From JACKNG01 sp050184115 (GTDB taxonomy: Bacteria > Pseudomonadota > Gammaproteobacteria > Ga0077536), in assembly GCA_050184115.1 (NCBI GenBank), contig JBFXAQ010000009.1, positions 178,170 to 242,169 on the forward strand: 64,000 nt of DNA. The letters are read 5' to 3'. Numbering within the stretch: position 1 is the first letter of the stretch; every line of letters starts with the position of its first letter. A program made the position numbers and the translations under genes. This document shows, in pieces, positions 17,020 to 25,655 of the stretch. The notes beneath the pieces were generated by a model. It was not told the DNA's origin, made no database searches, and saw nothing but the letters and a program-made list of their open reading frames with translations.

Positions 17020-17685
17020 TCAGGCGAGCCCCGGTATGGCCTGGGCCAGCGCGCCGGCACGGCGCACGTGGGCACGCATGCGCTTCTCGGCCATTGCCGC
17101 CCGCCCGCCGAGGATGGCGTCGATGATGGCGAGATGCTCGCGCGCCGACTCTTCGCGTTCGACGCGGTCGAGCAGGCGCATGAACTGCAGGCGATAGGCC
17201 GGCAGTTCGAACTGGGCGAGCGTGGTGCGCAGGCGCACGTTGCCGGCCATGGCAACGAGGCCGTCGTGCAGCGGCACGTTGTTCTCCATGTGCGCGAGGG
17301 CATCGCCGAGCACTTCAGTGCCCGTCCACACCGCACGCGCCTCGGCCAGCCAGACACGGTGACCGCCGGCATCGACGCGACGCGCGGCGAGCCCGGCGGC
17401 GTAGCCTTCCAGCGCCTCGCGCATCTCGAACAACTCGGCCATGTCGGCGCGCGACAAGCGGCGCACGCGCGCACCGCGCTGGTGTTCGAGTTCGACCAGG
17501 CCGGCGCCGGCCAGCTTGACGAAGGCCTCGCGCAGGCTCGAGCGGCTGACCGCGAGCTGCGTCATCAGCTCGGCCTCGATCAGGCGCTGCCCGGGGGCGA
17601 GGAAGCCCTCGGTGATCTGGCGGCGGATGTACTCGGCCGCGACATCGGCCGTCTTCGGTCCAGCCGTGCCGGTTGGTGTCGTCAC
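17020..17685 (-). CDS. GntR family transcriptional regulator, FadR/FCD subfamily
   Basis: A 221-residue regulator. An N-terminal winged helix (about residues 12-75, with PGQRLIEAELMTQLAVSR, SSLREAF and a wing LEHQRGARVRRLS) is followed by a helical FCD ligand domain. Regular FCD metal-ligand positions (Asp and His, for example in PLHDGL) are partly visible. The start is GTG 17685. It diverges from the Rieske oxygenase operon and is followed by the ferredoxin gene. A GACAAT-N8-ATTGTC palindrome stands between the divergent genes. It most likely represses the meta-cleavage genes until an aromatic metabolite binds. Confidence 0.9.
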   Translation of the reverse strand: MTTPTGTAGPKTADVAAEYIRRQITEGFLAPGQRLIEAELMTQLAVSRSSLREAFVKLAGAGLVELEHQRGARVRRLSRADMAELFEMREALEGYAAGLAARRVDAGGHRVWLAEARAVWTGTEVLGDALAHMENNVPLHDGLVAMAGNVRLRTTLAQFELPAYRLQFMRLLDRVEREESAREHLAIIDAILGGRAAMAEKRMRAHVRRAGALAQAIPGLA

Positions 17686-17713
17686 GATGACATATCCGCG
17701 GTCGCGGCCTCGT

Positions 17714-17742
17714 TTGACAATCCGAAATTATTGTCCGACATT
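17714..17742 (+). promoter_or_regulatory. promoter with overlapping GntR operator for the Rieske operon
   Basis: A perfect -35 TTGACA (17714-17719) is followed after 17 bases by GACATT (17737-17742), a weak -10. Over the spacer lies GACAAT-CCGAAATT-ATTGTC (17716-17735), a perfect 6-base inverted repeat. A repressor bound there would block the promoter. It lies 28 bases from the regulator start and 56 from the oxygenase start. Confidence 0.6.
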
Positions 17743-17797
17743 CTCGTCAGTCTAATGATTTGGAGCGGACCTGCAAGCCCGCTCCCCGGGAGGCACG

Positions 17798-18988
17798 ATG
17801 GACAAGGGCTTCGTCGACGAGGCGATCCTCGCGCGGGTACGCGTCGGCCGCGAGTACGTCGCCGCCAAGTACGGCTTTCGCAACCACTGGTACCCGGCAT
17901 TGTTCGCCCACGAGCTGGCCGAGGGCGAGGCACGACCGGTCACCCTGCTCGGCGAGAACATCCTGTTGAAGCGCATCGACGGGTGCGTTCATGGTATCCA
18001 CGATCGCTGCCTGCACCGCGGCGTGCCGCTGTCGCGCAAGCTCGAGTGCTATACCAAGGGCACCGTGACCTGCTGGTACCACGGCTTCACCTACCGCTTC
18101 GCGGATGGCGTGCTGTGCGACATTGCCGGCACCGAGGGCAGCGCCGTGGTCGGCCGCAGGAAGCTGCGTACCTACCCGGTGACTGAGGCCCAGGGCCTGG
18201 TCTTCGTTTTCGTCGGCGATGCCACCGACACGCCGCCACCACTGGCCCACGACGTGCCGCCGGGCTTTCTCGACGCCGATCTCGCCGTGCACGGCAAGCG
18301 CCGCGTGGTCGCCGCCAACTGGCGCATCGGCTGCGAGAACGGCTTCGACTCGACCCACATCTTCATCCACAAGGACTCGGTGCTGGTGCAGGAAGCCGAC
18401 CTCGCCCTGCCACTCGGCCTGCAGCCGCTCGGCCGCAACGCCTTCCAGATCCAGGTCGACGAAGGCGGTCCCAAGGGCGTCTTCGACAACTTCGGCCCCG
18501 ACACCGTGCGGCCGGTGTTCACCGCACGCATCGAGGGCGAGGAAGTCCTGCACGGTGCGGTGGCGGGCACCAACCGCGTACCCCAGGACATCTCCATGTG
18601 GCTGCCCTGCGCGCTGCGGGTGCGGCCATGGCCGGTCCCGGAAACAACGCAGTTCGAGTGGTACGTGCCGATCGATGCCGACCACCACTTGTACCTGCAG
18701 ACACTCGGCAAGCGCTGCGCGGACGACGTCGAACGCGATGCCTGGGCGCACGAGTTCGCCACGCGCTGGCTGCCCAAGGCGCTGGACGGCTTCAACGACG
18801 ACGACGTCTGGGCGCGCGAAGCGACCCAGCCGTTCTATGCCGACGACACCGGCTGGCTGAAGGAACAGCTGTTCGAACCCGACGGCAACATCGTCGAGTG
18901 GCGCAAGCTCGCCAGCGCGCATGCGCGCGGCATCCAGCACCCGCAACACATCGATCCGCCCGGCCACGCCGTGCTGAGCATCGACTGA
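17798..18988 (+). CDS. Rieske aromatic oxygenase, carbazole 1,9a-dioxygenase terminal component-like
   Basis: A 396-residue single-subunit terminal oxygenase. Rieske ligands are C71-x-H73 (RCLHRG) and C92-xx-H95 (TCWYHG). The catalytic iron ligands His187 and His191 sit in ENGFDSTHIFIHKD, a pattern and length typical of the CarAa-like, alpha3 Rieske oxygenases. GGGAGG precedes the ATG by about 6 bases. It is the first gene of an operon with a meta-cleavage-product hydrolase and an extradiol dioxygenase, and is paired with a plant-type ferredoxin across the divergent promoter. It should dihydroxylate a polycyclic or heterocyclic ring. The exact substrate is not readable. Confidence 0.88.
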   Translation: MDKGFVDEAILARVRVGREYVAAKYGFRNHWYPALFAHELAEGEARPVTLLGENILLKRIDGCVHGIHDRCLHRGVPLSRKLECYTKGTVTCWYHGFTYRFADGVLCDIAGTEGSAVVGRRKLRTYPVTEAQGLVFVFVGDATDTPPPLAHDVPPGFLDADLAVHGKRRVVAANWRIGCENGFDSTHIFIHKDSVLVQEADLALPLGLQPLGRNAFQIQVDEGGPKGVFDNFGPDTVRPVFTARIEGEEVLHGAVAGTNRVPQDISMWLPCALRVRPWPVPETTQFEWYVPIDADHHLYLQTLGKRCADDVERDAWAHEFATRWLPKALDGFNDDDVWAREATQPFYADDTGWLKEQLFEPDGNIVEWRKLASAHARGIQHPQHIDPPGHAVLSID

Positions 18989-19016
18989 ACCGTCCCTCAT
19001 CTCGGAGAACGAAACC

Positions 19017-19883
19017 ATGAGCCTGTGGCTGGACCTGCTCGGCGCGACCGTGCGCAGCGTCGAAACACGAACCTGGGGGGCGACCCGCATCGCCGAGGCC
19101 GGCATGGAGCATGCCGAAACGGTGATCTTCCTGCATGGCATCGGCGGTCACCTCGAGGCCTACGCCAAGAACGTGGTGGCGCTGGCCGACCGCTTCCATA
19201 CCGTTGCCTACGACTACATCGGCCACGGCCTCTCGGCCAAGCCGGTCATCGACTACTCGCCGCTGGTCCTCGCGCAGCACCTCGCAGAACTGATGGACGC
19301 GCTCGGCCTCGAACGCGCGCACCTGTGCGGTGAATCGCTCGGCGGCTGGACCAGCGGTCATTTCGCGGTGCGCCACCCCGGGCGCGTAGGCCGCCTGATC
19401 CTCAACACCGCCGCCGGCCTGCCCATCGTCACCGAGCAGGGCCGCCGCGATCTCGCCGAACTGATCGCGTTGAGCGAGAAAGCCGGCACCCAGGGCCCAC
19501 CCACCTACGCCAGCATCCTCGCCCGCATGCAGTGGCTGTTCCATCCCGACAACCACGGCATGATCAGCGAGGAGCTGGTCAACACGCGCCTGCGCTTCTA
19601 CTCGCAGCCCGGCATGAAGGACGTCGCGCCGCGCGTGCTCGCCATGATCCCCCGGCACGACGAACTGCTCATCCCGCTGGAGGACATCCGCGCTGAGACG
19701 CTCTTCCTGTGGACCGAGGACAACCCGGTACACGACGTCGCCACGGCGCGCGCCGGGGCCGCCCGCGTGCCGGGCGCGCAGCTCTACGTCATGCGGGCGA
19801 ATTCCGCGCACTGGCCGCAGTACGAAGCGCCGGAAGAGTTCAACGACGTCGTCGCCCGCTTTCTCGCCAGCGGTCGCGTCTGA
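19017..19883 (+). CDS. alpha/beta hydrolase, meta-cleavage-product hydrolase type
   Basis: A 288-residue alpha/beta hydrolase. The oxyanion-hole HGIGG is at residues 40-44, the nucleophile Ser107 in GESLGG, the acid near TEDNPVHD and the catalytic His in NSAHWPQYE. The last motif (His-Trp/x-x-E-x-P) is typical of BphD/CarC/HsaD C-C hydrolases. It lies 28 bases after the Rieske gene and 43 before the extradiol dioxygenase gene. The inferred role is hydrolysis of the yellow vinylogous ring-fission product to a dienoate and an acid. Confidence 0.85.
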   Translation: MSLWLDLLGATVRSVETRTWGATRIAEAGMEHAETVIFLHGIGGHLEAYAKNVVALADRFHTVAYDYIGHGLSAKPVIDYSPLVLAQHLAELMDALGLERAHLCGESLGGWTSGHFAVRHPGRVGRLILNTAAGLPIVTEQGRRDLAELIALSEKAGTQGPPTYASILARMQWLFHPDNHGMISEELVNTRLRFYSQPGMKDVAPRVLAMIPRHDELLIPLEDIRAETLFLWTEDNPVHDVATARAGAARVPGAQLYVMRANSAHWPQYEAPEEFNDVVARFLASGRV

Positions 19884-19926
19884 CGGCACACCACCGTCAC
19901 CACCATCGTCCCGGGAGTATCGCCGC

Positions 19927-20832
19927 ATGGCCGATCAGCACACCCTCGTCACGCCGACCAGCCTCGGCTACTTCGTCATCGGTGCCAGCGACCTCGCCGC
20001 CTGGCGTCATTTCGCCGTGCACGTGGTGGGCATGATGGCCGGCGACATCGGCGAGACGCTCGCCCTGCGACTCGACGACAACGCCCAGCGCCTGCTCGTC
20101 GAAGCCGACGATCACGACGATCTCAACGCGGTCGGCTGGAGCTACGACAGCGAACGCGATCTCGATGCCGCCATCGACCAGGCGCGCCGCTGCGGCGCCG
20201 CCGTCGAGGACGGCAGCGCGACACTGTGCGCCGCGCGGCACGTCGAGCGCCTCGCCCGTCTGACCGATCCGAACGGTCTCGTCCACGAACTGCACTACGG
20301 GCCCGCCATGGCGCCGATGAGCGAAACCTTTCGCTCGGCGACCCTGCGCGGCGCTTTCGTCGCCGGCGCGTTGGGCGCCGGCCACTACGTCGCCATCGCG
20401 CGCGAGCGCGCCGCCACCGAACGCTTCTACCGCAAGGTGCTCGGCCTGCGCTTGTCCGATTACATCCGCGGCGAGGTCGCACCCGGCGGCCCAGTGCTCG
20501 AAGCGACCTTCCTCCATGCCGCCAGCGGTCGCCACCACTCGGTCGCCTTTGCCTGCGCGCCGGCCGAGAAGCGCATCCACCACATCATGGTCGAGGTCGC
20601 CGACGCCAACGACGTCGGCCTCGCCCGTGATCGCTGCCTGGCCGCCGGCGTACCGCTGATGATGGACCTCGGCCACCACCCGAACGACGGCATGTTCTCG
20701 TTCTACTGCGTGACACCGGGTGGATTCGGACTCGAGATCGGCAGCGGCGGCCTGGTCATCGACGAGGCCGGCTGGTCGGTGCGCAGCTACACCCGGCTCA
20801 GCGACTGGGGACACCAGCCGCCGCCGCGCTGA
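19927..20832 (+). CDS. type I extradiol ring-cleavage dioxygenase (BphC/HsaC-like)
   Basis: A 301-residue two-domain vicinal-oxygen-chelate enzyme. Fe(II) ligands match the family: His153 in GAGHYVA, His219 in KRIHHI and Glu270 in FGLEIG. The catalytic-base histidine is in GRHHSVAF (about 203-204). The N-terminal VOC domain lacks the metal residues, as in other members. It cleaves a catechol next to the hydroxyls, giving the substrate of the upstream hydrolase. Length and motifs fit bicyclic or larger catechols (biphenyl, naphthalene, steroid type) rather than simple catechol. It is the last gene of the operon and faces a histidine kinase gene. Confidence 0.92.
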   Translation: MADQHTLVTPTSLGYFVIGASDLAAWRHFAVHVVGMMAGDIGETLALRLDDNAQRLLVEADDHDDLNAVGWSYDSERDLDAAIDQARRCGAAVEDGSATLCAARHVERLARLTDPNGLVHELHYGPAMAPMSETFRSATLRGAFVAGALGAGHYVAIARERAATERFYRKVLGLRLSDYIRGEVAPGGPVLEATFLHAASGRHHSVAFACAPAEKRIHHIMVEVADANDVGLARDRCLAAGVPLMMDLGHHPNDGMFSFYCVTPGGFGLEIGSGGLVIDEAGWSVRSYTRLSDWGHQPPPR

Positions 20833-20841
20833 GCGCGGACC

Positions 20842-22998
20842 TCAACCGGCCGCGGCGTCGCGGCTGGCCGCGGCAAGCGGCAGGTCGATCCAGAAGCGGC
20901 TGCCGACGCCGGGCGCGCTGCTGACGCCCAGTTCGCCGTGCATCGCCTCGACCAGCCGCTTGCTCAGCGCAAGCCCGATGCCGGTGCCCTCGGTCAGCCG
21001 GTCGTCCTGCCCGAGCCGTTCGAAGGGCACGAACAGGCGACCGATGTCGGCCGCTTCGATACCCGCACCCTGGTCGGCGACGACGATGTGGCAGCGCGTC
21101 GCGACGCGGCGGATGCTGACGACCACGCCACCGCCCTCGCGGTTGTACTTGATGGCGTTGGAGAGCAGGTTGAGCAGTACCTGGCGCAGGCGCTGCGGGT
21201 CGGCCACGACGCGCGGCTCGGCCGGGCCGGCTGAATCGATCTCGATGGTCTGACCGCGGCCGTCGGCCTCGGCGCGGATCAGGTTGATGCACTCCTCGAT
21301 GAGTGACGCGACGTCGACCTCGGCCAGCTCGACGGTCAGCCGCCCGCTCTCGATGCGGGCCATGTCGAGCATCTCCCCGATCAGGGTCATGAGATGGCGA
21401 CCCGCCTGCAGCACCTCCTCGGCGTTTTCGCGCTGGTTCGCCGTGAGTGGCTCGGCCGGATTGCCGAGCAGGAGTTGGGTGAAGCCGAGGACCGCGTTCA
21501 TCGGCGTGCGCAGCTCGTGGCTGACGTGGGCGAGGAACTCGCTCTTGGCACGGCTGGCATGTTCGGCCTGCTCGCGCGCCACGACGAGATCGCGCGTGCG
21601 TTCGGCGATGCGCCGCTCGAGGTTCTCGTTGGCGCGGCGCAGGGCGTCTTCCATGCGCTTGCGCGCGGTGATGTCGCGCGAGACACCGAACAGCGCGGTG
21701 GTGTAGCCGGCGCCGTCGGTCTCGACCTCGAAGTGATGCTCGAGCGTGCGCACATCGTCGTTGCGGGCAAAGCGGTGCTCGAAACTCACGGTGTCCGGTC
21801 GACCGGCGCGGATGGCCCCTTCCAGCACCGCGCGCACGCTCGCGCGATCGTCGGCGTGGACGAGTTCCAGGTAGTTGTCGATGGTCGGCTCGATGGCACC
21901 GGGTGCCAGGCCGAACAGTCGGTACTGTTCGTCGGACCACACGCCGACCGCGCTGACCAGGTTGAGGCGCCAATGGCCGAGGCCGCCGACCTGCTGCGCC
22001 TTGCGCAGCACCGCGGCACTGTCTTCGAGTGCCGCGCGCGCTTCGTGCAAGGGGGTGACATCCTGCACGGTGCCGAACGCACGCAATGCCCGGCCGCTCG
22101 CATCGAGTTCGATCTCGGTCCGCGTGTGCAGCCACTTCCGTCGCCCGTCCGCCATCTCGAAGGCGTGCACGAGATCGTAGGACTCGCCGCCGTCGAGGGC
22201 GGCGGCAAAGCGCGCCTCGAGTTGTTCGACGTCGGCCGCCGGCACGTGGGCGTAGAAGTCTTCGAACGTGGGCGGCGGCGCGTCCGGCGGCCATTCGAGG
22301 ATGCGCCGCATGCCCGGCGACGACGACACCACGCCGGTTGCGAGATCGATCTCCCAGCTGCCGAGCGCGGCTACGCGCTCGGCCTGTTCGAGCAGGCGGC
22401 GCTGCTGCTCCAGTGCTGCCTGCGTACTGACACGGTCGGTGACGTCGGCACCGATGCCGACGATCTGGGTGACCCGGCCGGTTGCGTCGAACACTGGACA
22501 GGCAGTCGCCTGCAGGGTGCGGCGACTGCCGTCGCGGGCCGGGATCTCGACGTCGGCGACGCTGCGTCGTCCGGCCGCTGCCTCGCGGAAGATGTGACGG
22601 ATGGCGTCCTGCGCCGCTGGCGAGTGGTTGTAGTAGGGCGTCTCCCAGGGCAACAGGCCGCGCACTTCCTCCAGGGTGATGCCACTCGCCTCGCGCGGCG
22701 CGCGGTTGACGAAGAGCGTGCGACCTTCCGGGGTGAAGACGCCAGCCGCGAGATCGAGACTGTCGAGCAGGCGGCAGAGATCCGGCTCGGCACTCAGCGC
22801 GCAGTCACCGCTGCCGCCACCGCTGCCGCGCGCCGTGCGCCACGCGACCAGCGCCGCCGCGCCACCGAGGAGGCCGCTCGCCAGGCCGTACCAGGCCGCC
22901 CAGGTTGCGGGCGCCAGCATCGCCGCCATGCCGCAGGCGAGCGCGCCGGCGCCCGCGACGACGCACCACCCAATCGGCCGGCAGGACATTTTCATCAC
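20842..22998 (-). CDS. membrane-anchored PAS-domain sensor histidine kinase
   Basis: A kinase of about 718 residues. Two hydrophobic helices lie at about residues 10-52, followed by three PAS/PAC modules (about 70-190, 200-320 and 330-450) and a linking coiled coil. The HisKA domain has the phospho-acceptor His494 in HVSHELRTPMN. The ATPase domain has NLLSNAIKYN, DQGAGIE and GTGIGLALSKRLVE. There is no receiver domain. Starts GTG 22998, ATG 22995 and ATG 22989 are all possible. No response regulator is adjacent. The single-domain regulator at 26679 is the nearest candidate partner, but this is speculative. Confidence 0.92.
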   Translation of the reverse strand: MMKMSCRPIGWCVVAGAGALACGMAAMLAPATWAAWYGLASGLLGGAAALVAWRTARGSGGGSGDCALSAEPDLCRLLDSLDLAAGVFTPEGRTLFVNRAPREASGITLEEVRGLLPWETPYYNHSPAAQDAIRHIFREAAAGRRSVADVEIPARDGSRRTLQATACPVFDATGRVTQIVGIGADVTDRVSTQAALEQQRRLLEQAERVAALGSWEIDLATGVVSSSPGMRRILEWPPDAPPPTFEDFYAHVPAADVEQLEARFAAALDGGESYDLVHAFEMADGRRKWLHTRTEIELDASGRALRAFGTVQDVTPLHEARAALEDSAAVLRKAQQVGGLGHWRLNLVSAVGVWSDEQYRLFGLAPGAIEPTIDNYLELVHADDRASVRAVLEGAIRAGRPDTVSFEHRFARNDDVRTLEHHFEVETDGAGYTTALFGVSRDITARKRMEDALRRANENLERRIAERTRDLVVAREQAEHASRAKSEFLAHVSHELRTPMNAVLGFTQLLLGNPAEPLTANQRENAEEVLQAGRHLMTLIGEMLDMARIESGRLTVELAEVDVASLIEECINLIRAEADGRGQTIEIDSAGPAEPRVVADPQRLRQVLLNLLSNAIKYNREGGGVVVSIRRVATRCHIVVADQGAGIEAADIGRLFVPFERLGQDDRLTEGTGIGLALSKRLVEAMHGELGVSSAPGVGSRFWIDLPLAAASRDAAAG

Positions 22999-23054
22999 TG
23001 CATTCTAGGAAATCCCGGCACCAGCGTCTGTGCCTCGCCGGCACCGAAACGGCA

Positions 23055-24986
23055 TCAGCCCTGGCGACCGCCGGGCGGCTCGTCCTCGCCGAACATCGCG
23101 AACCGCTCGTCGTCGACCACGCGCAACGGCATGACGTCGCTGTCGCCGGTGATGATGAGGGAGCGGTCGACGCGCAGGCAGCTGCCGCCCCAGGCGCCGT
23201 TGACGGAGAAGGTACACAGCTGGAGGTTGAAACCGTCCAACCGCGGCAGCCGGCACAGCGCCTGGTAGACGTGGTCACGGGCGCCGAACTGGCCGCCGGT
23301 CGCCTCCAGCACCTCGCCGCCGTCGACGATGCGGATGTTGCGTCCCTGGCGCCCGACGATGGGCTTGGCGACGTAACCCGTGGCGCGCAGCGTCTCGCCG
23401 AGTTCGAAGGCAGTCTCGAGCAGGAAGGGGTGATTGGGGAACAGCGACCACAACACCGGCAACATGGCCTTGTTGCTCGGGATCAGCGTCCACAGCGGCT
23501 CGAACACCATCACCTCGCTGCGCAGCAGAACGTCGACCAGCCGCGGCGGGCCGTCATGGCGGGCACCGGGCCGGTAGTTCTCGAGCTTGTGCTCGTCGTC
23601 CTCGCACTCGGCGCGGATCTGGTCGATGGCCGTCTCCCAGGCCCAGGTCTTCCACACCCAGCGGATGGGCTGGCCGTCCGGGTCGAGCACGGCGCCGTCG
23701 TCACCCCAGCGAAGATCCTGTACGCCGTGGATGATGCGGGTCGGGATGCCCGCCTCGTCCATCGCTTCCTGCATGAACAGCGCGTGGTAGGTCTCCTCGA
23801 GGTCGCGGTCCTGCATGATGTGCAGCACGCCGTCGACCTCGCTCTTCTTCCATGCCTCGCGCAGGTCGCGGTGCAGTTCGGCGCCGGGATCGTCGCCGAG
23901 CCTGCAGCCGAAATGCTCGGCCCACTTGCCCTGCACCTTGCCGCACTCCATGTGGCAGGAGGCCGAATCGCAGTTGTATTCGTAGACCTTGAGGCCACGC
24001 TCGGTGAGCGCGAAGTCGAAGCGACCGGTCACCATCTGGTTGTCGCGATTGGCCCATGACTGGCGGATCTTCGGCCACAGCGCGCGCGGGATGCGGAACG
24101 TCGCCAGCAGGTTGTCGTCGCGCAGGACGTAGTCGGTGCCGTGCATGAACAGCACGTGCAACTGGTTGGTCGCCTTCTCGAGTTCATCGTGGACGGTCTG
24201 CGAGACGCAGAAGAAGCGGTGCTGATCCTCCGGCGCGCCCGACATCAGGTGGCCGCGCATCATCTCGACGTAGGCCGCCTCGTCCGCATTGGCGACGTTG
24301 AGCCAGGCACGGCTGGCCTGGCCGCGATCCTCGACCTCGCGCGCGACGAGACGGAACAGGCTCGGGTCCGGCTCGTCGATCGGCTCGGCGTCGGTATCGT
24401 CGTCGGTCTGCATCACCCAGCCGAGGATGGTGGCATCACCGAACGAGCACTCCAGCCAGAATTCGCCCGACGGCATCACGCTCGCGCGCACCTCGCGCGA
24501 GTAGTCCTGCCCCGGCGCCCACACCAGGTGGTCGACGTTCTGCTCGCAGAAGCGCACGCGATCGGGCAGCACCTCGGTGACGATGGCGACGTGACCGGTG
24601 CGCTCGAACTCGCCGCCCTCGTCCCACACCAGCAGGCAACCCGGCACGGGGTGACGGCGCGAGCCGTTGCGAAAGGCACGCATCGGCAGGCGCGTGCCGC
24701 GGCGCACGTCACGCAGCGAAGTCAGCTCGAACAGCTCGTAAGCCATGCCGACCTCGTCGAAGATGCAACCGGTATTGAGGTACAGCCAGCGCCGTGCGAA
24801 TTCCACGCACTGCCACTTGTAGCCCATGTAGATGCCGTTGACGTAGCTGCGATAGCTGTGGCGATCGGGCAGCTCGGTATCGTCGGCCGACTCGTAGTGC
24901 GAGGAATAACAAGGTACGCCGCCGGGCGAGAAGCCGAGCAGGGTGCCGAACCTGGCCGGGCCAGGCGGTTCTATGGGTTGCGACAT
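23055..24986 (-). CDS. gss: bifunctional glutathionylspermidine synthetase/amidase
   Basis: A 643-residue protein, close to Escherichia coli Gss (about 619). The N-terminal CHAP amidase domain has the nucleophile Cys60 in YKWQCVEFARRWL and its His in RTGHVAIV. The C-terminal ATP-grasp synthetase covers about residues 220-640, with NQMVTGRFDFA, YEYNCDSASCHMECGK and PIVGRQGRNI. It joins glutathione to spermidine and hydrolyses the conjugate, a thiol-redox reserve. ATG 24986 gives the natural start before the conserved region. It is a single-gene unit between the kinase and a lipoprotein. Confidence 0.92.
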   Translation of the reverse strand: MSQPIEPPGPARFGTLLGFSPGGVPCYSSHYESADDTELPDRHSYRSYVNGIYMGYKWQCVEFARRWLYLNTGCIFDEVGMAYELFELTSLRDVRRGTRLPMRAFRNGSRRHPVPGCLLVWDEGGEFERTGHVAIVTEVLPDRVRFCEQNVDHLVWAPGQDYSREVRASVMPSGEFWLECSFGDATILGWVMQTDDDTDAEPIDEPDPSLFRLVAREVEDRGQASRAWLNVANADEAAYVEMMRGHLMSGAPEDQHRFFCVSQTVHDELEKATNQLHVLFMHGTDYVLRDDNLLATFRIPRALWPKIRQSWANRDNQMVTGRFDFALTERGLKVYEYNCDSASCHMECGKVQGKWAEHFGCRLGDDPGAELHRDLREAWKKSEVDGVLHIMQDRDLEETYHALFMQEAMDEAGIPTRIIHGVQDLRWGDDGAVLDPDGQPIRWVWKTWAWETAIDQIRAECEDDEHKLENYRPGARHDGPPRLVDVLLRSEVMVFEPLWTLIPSNKAMLPVLWSLFPNHPFLLETAFELGETLRATGYVAKPIVGRQGRNIRIVDGGEVLEATGGQFGARDHVYQALCRLPRLDGFNLQLCTFSVNGAWGGSCLRVDRSLIITGDSDVMPLRVVDDERFAMFGEDEPPGGRQG

Positions 24987-25222
24987 CAGGACTGGAAAAC
25001 TCGTGCGAGCCTCACTGGCGGGGCGATGTGCCGGCACGGATCACGAGCGTGGCCCGGTGGTCCGGCGCGCGCGAGTTTACGCCGACACGGCGACGACGCA
25101 AGAACTTGTGCATCACGGTGCCGCTTCCGGCACGCCATGTCTGCAGCGGCGCCGCGGCCCTCGCTATGATGCGGCTGCGCGCCCGCCGGCGCCGCGTCGT
25201 CCTTCAGGGAGTGTGTACAGAC

Positions 25223-25642
25223 ATGTCTCGCCCACCGTTCTTCGTCGCGCTCGCGTGCTGCCTGTTCGCGGGTTGCGCCAGCAATCGCCCGGTCGTCTAT
25301 CCCAATGCCCACGCCCGCAGTGTCGGTCAGGCCCAGGTCGAGGCCGATATCGCCGACTGCGACCGCCTTGCGCGTGCGGCCGGCGCCTCGCCGCAGGGCG
25401 GCCAGGCCGCCGAGGCCGCCCGCGACACCGTCAGGGGCGGCGCGATGGGCGCAGCTACCGGTGCCGTCGGCGGCGCGATCGCCGGCAATGCCGGGGGCGG
25501 TGCCGCAATCGGCGCGGCGACCGGCGCCACGGCCGGACTGCTCAACCGCCTCTTCGCCGGCAGCACTCCCAACCCGGCCTACCGCAACTTCGTGCAGCGC
25601 TGCCTCGGCGAGCGCGGCTACGACGTCAGCGGCTGGAATTGA
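25223..25642 (+). CDS. glycine-zipper outer-membrane lipoprotein
   Basis: A 139-residue protein with a signal peptide and lipobox LFAGC, so Cys18 is the likely lipidated residue. Residues about 72-112 form a glycine-zipper segment (GGAMGAATGAVGGAIAGNAG and onward), a membrane-inserting feature of small envelope lipoproteins. The C-terminus has RNFVQRCLGERGYDVSGW, a pattern common in uncharacterised proteobacterial lipoproteins. A possible -10 TATGAT lies at 25165-25170 with no good -35. It converges with the GH114-type gene. Its function is unknown; a structural or stress role in the outer membrane is usual for the class. Confidence 0.8.
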   Translation: MSRPPFFVALACCLFAGCASNRPVVYPNAHARSVGQAQVEADIADCDRLARAAGASPQGGQAAEAARDTVRGGAMGAATGAVGGAIAGNAGGGAAIGAATGATAGLLNRLFAGSTPNPAYRNFVQRCLGERGYDVSGWN

Positions 25643-25655
25643 AAACCGGCGGCGA

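Noticed and set aside
20842..25037. Long plus-strand frames (over 600 residues) opposite the kinase and gss
   Set aside because: Shadow frames; the minus-strand proteins are recognisable end to end.
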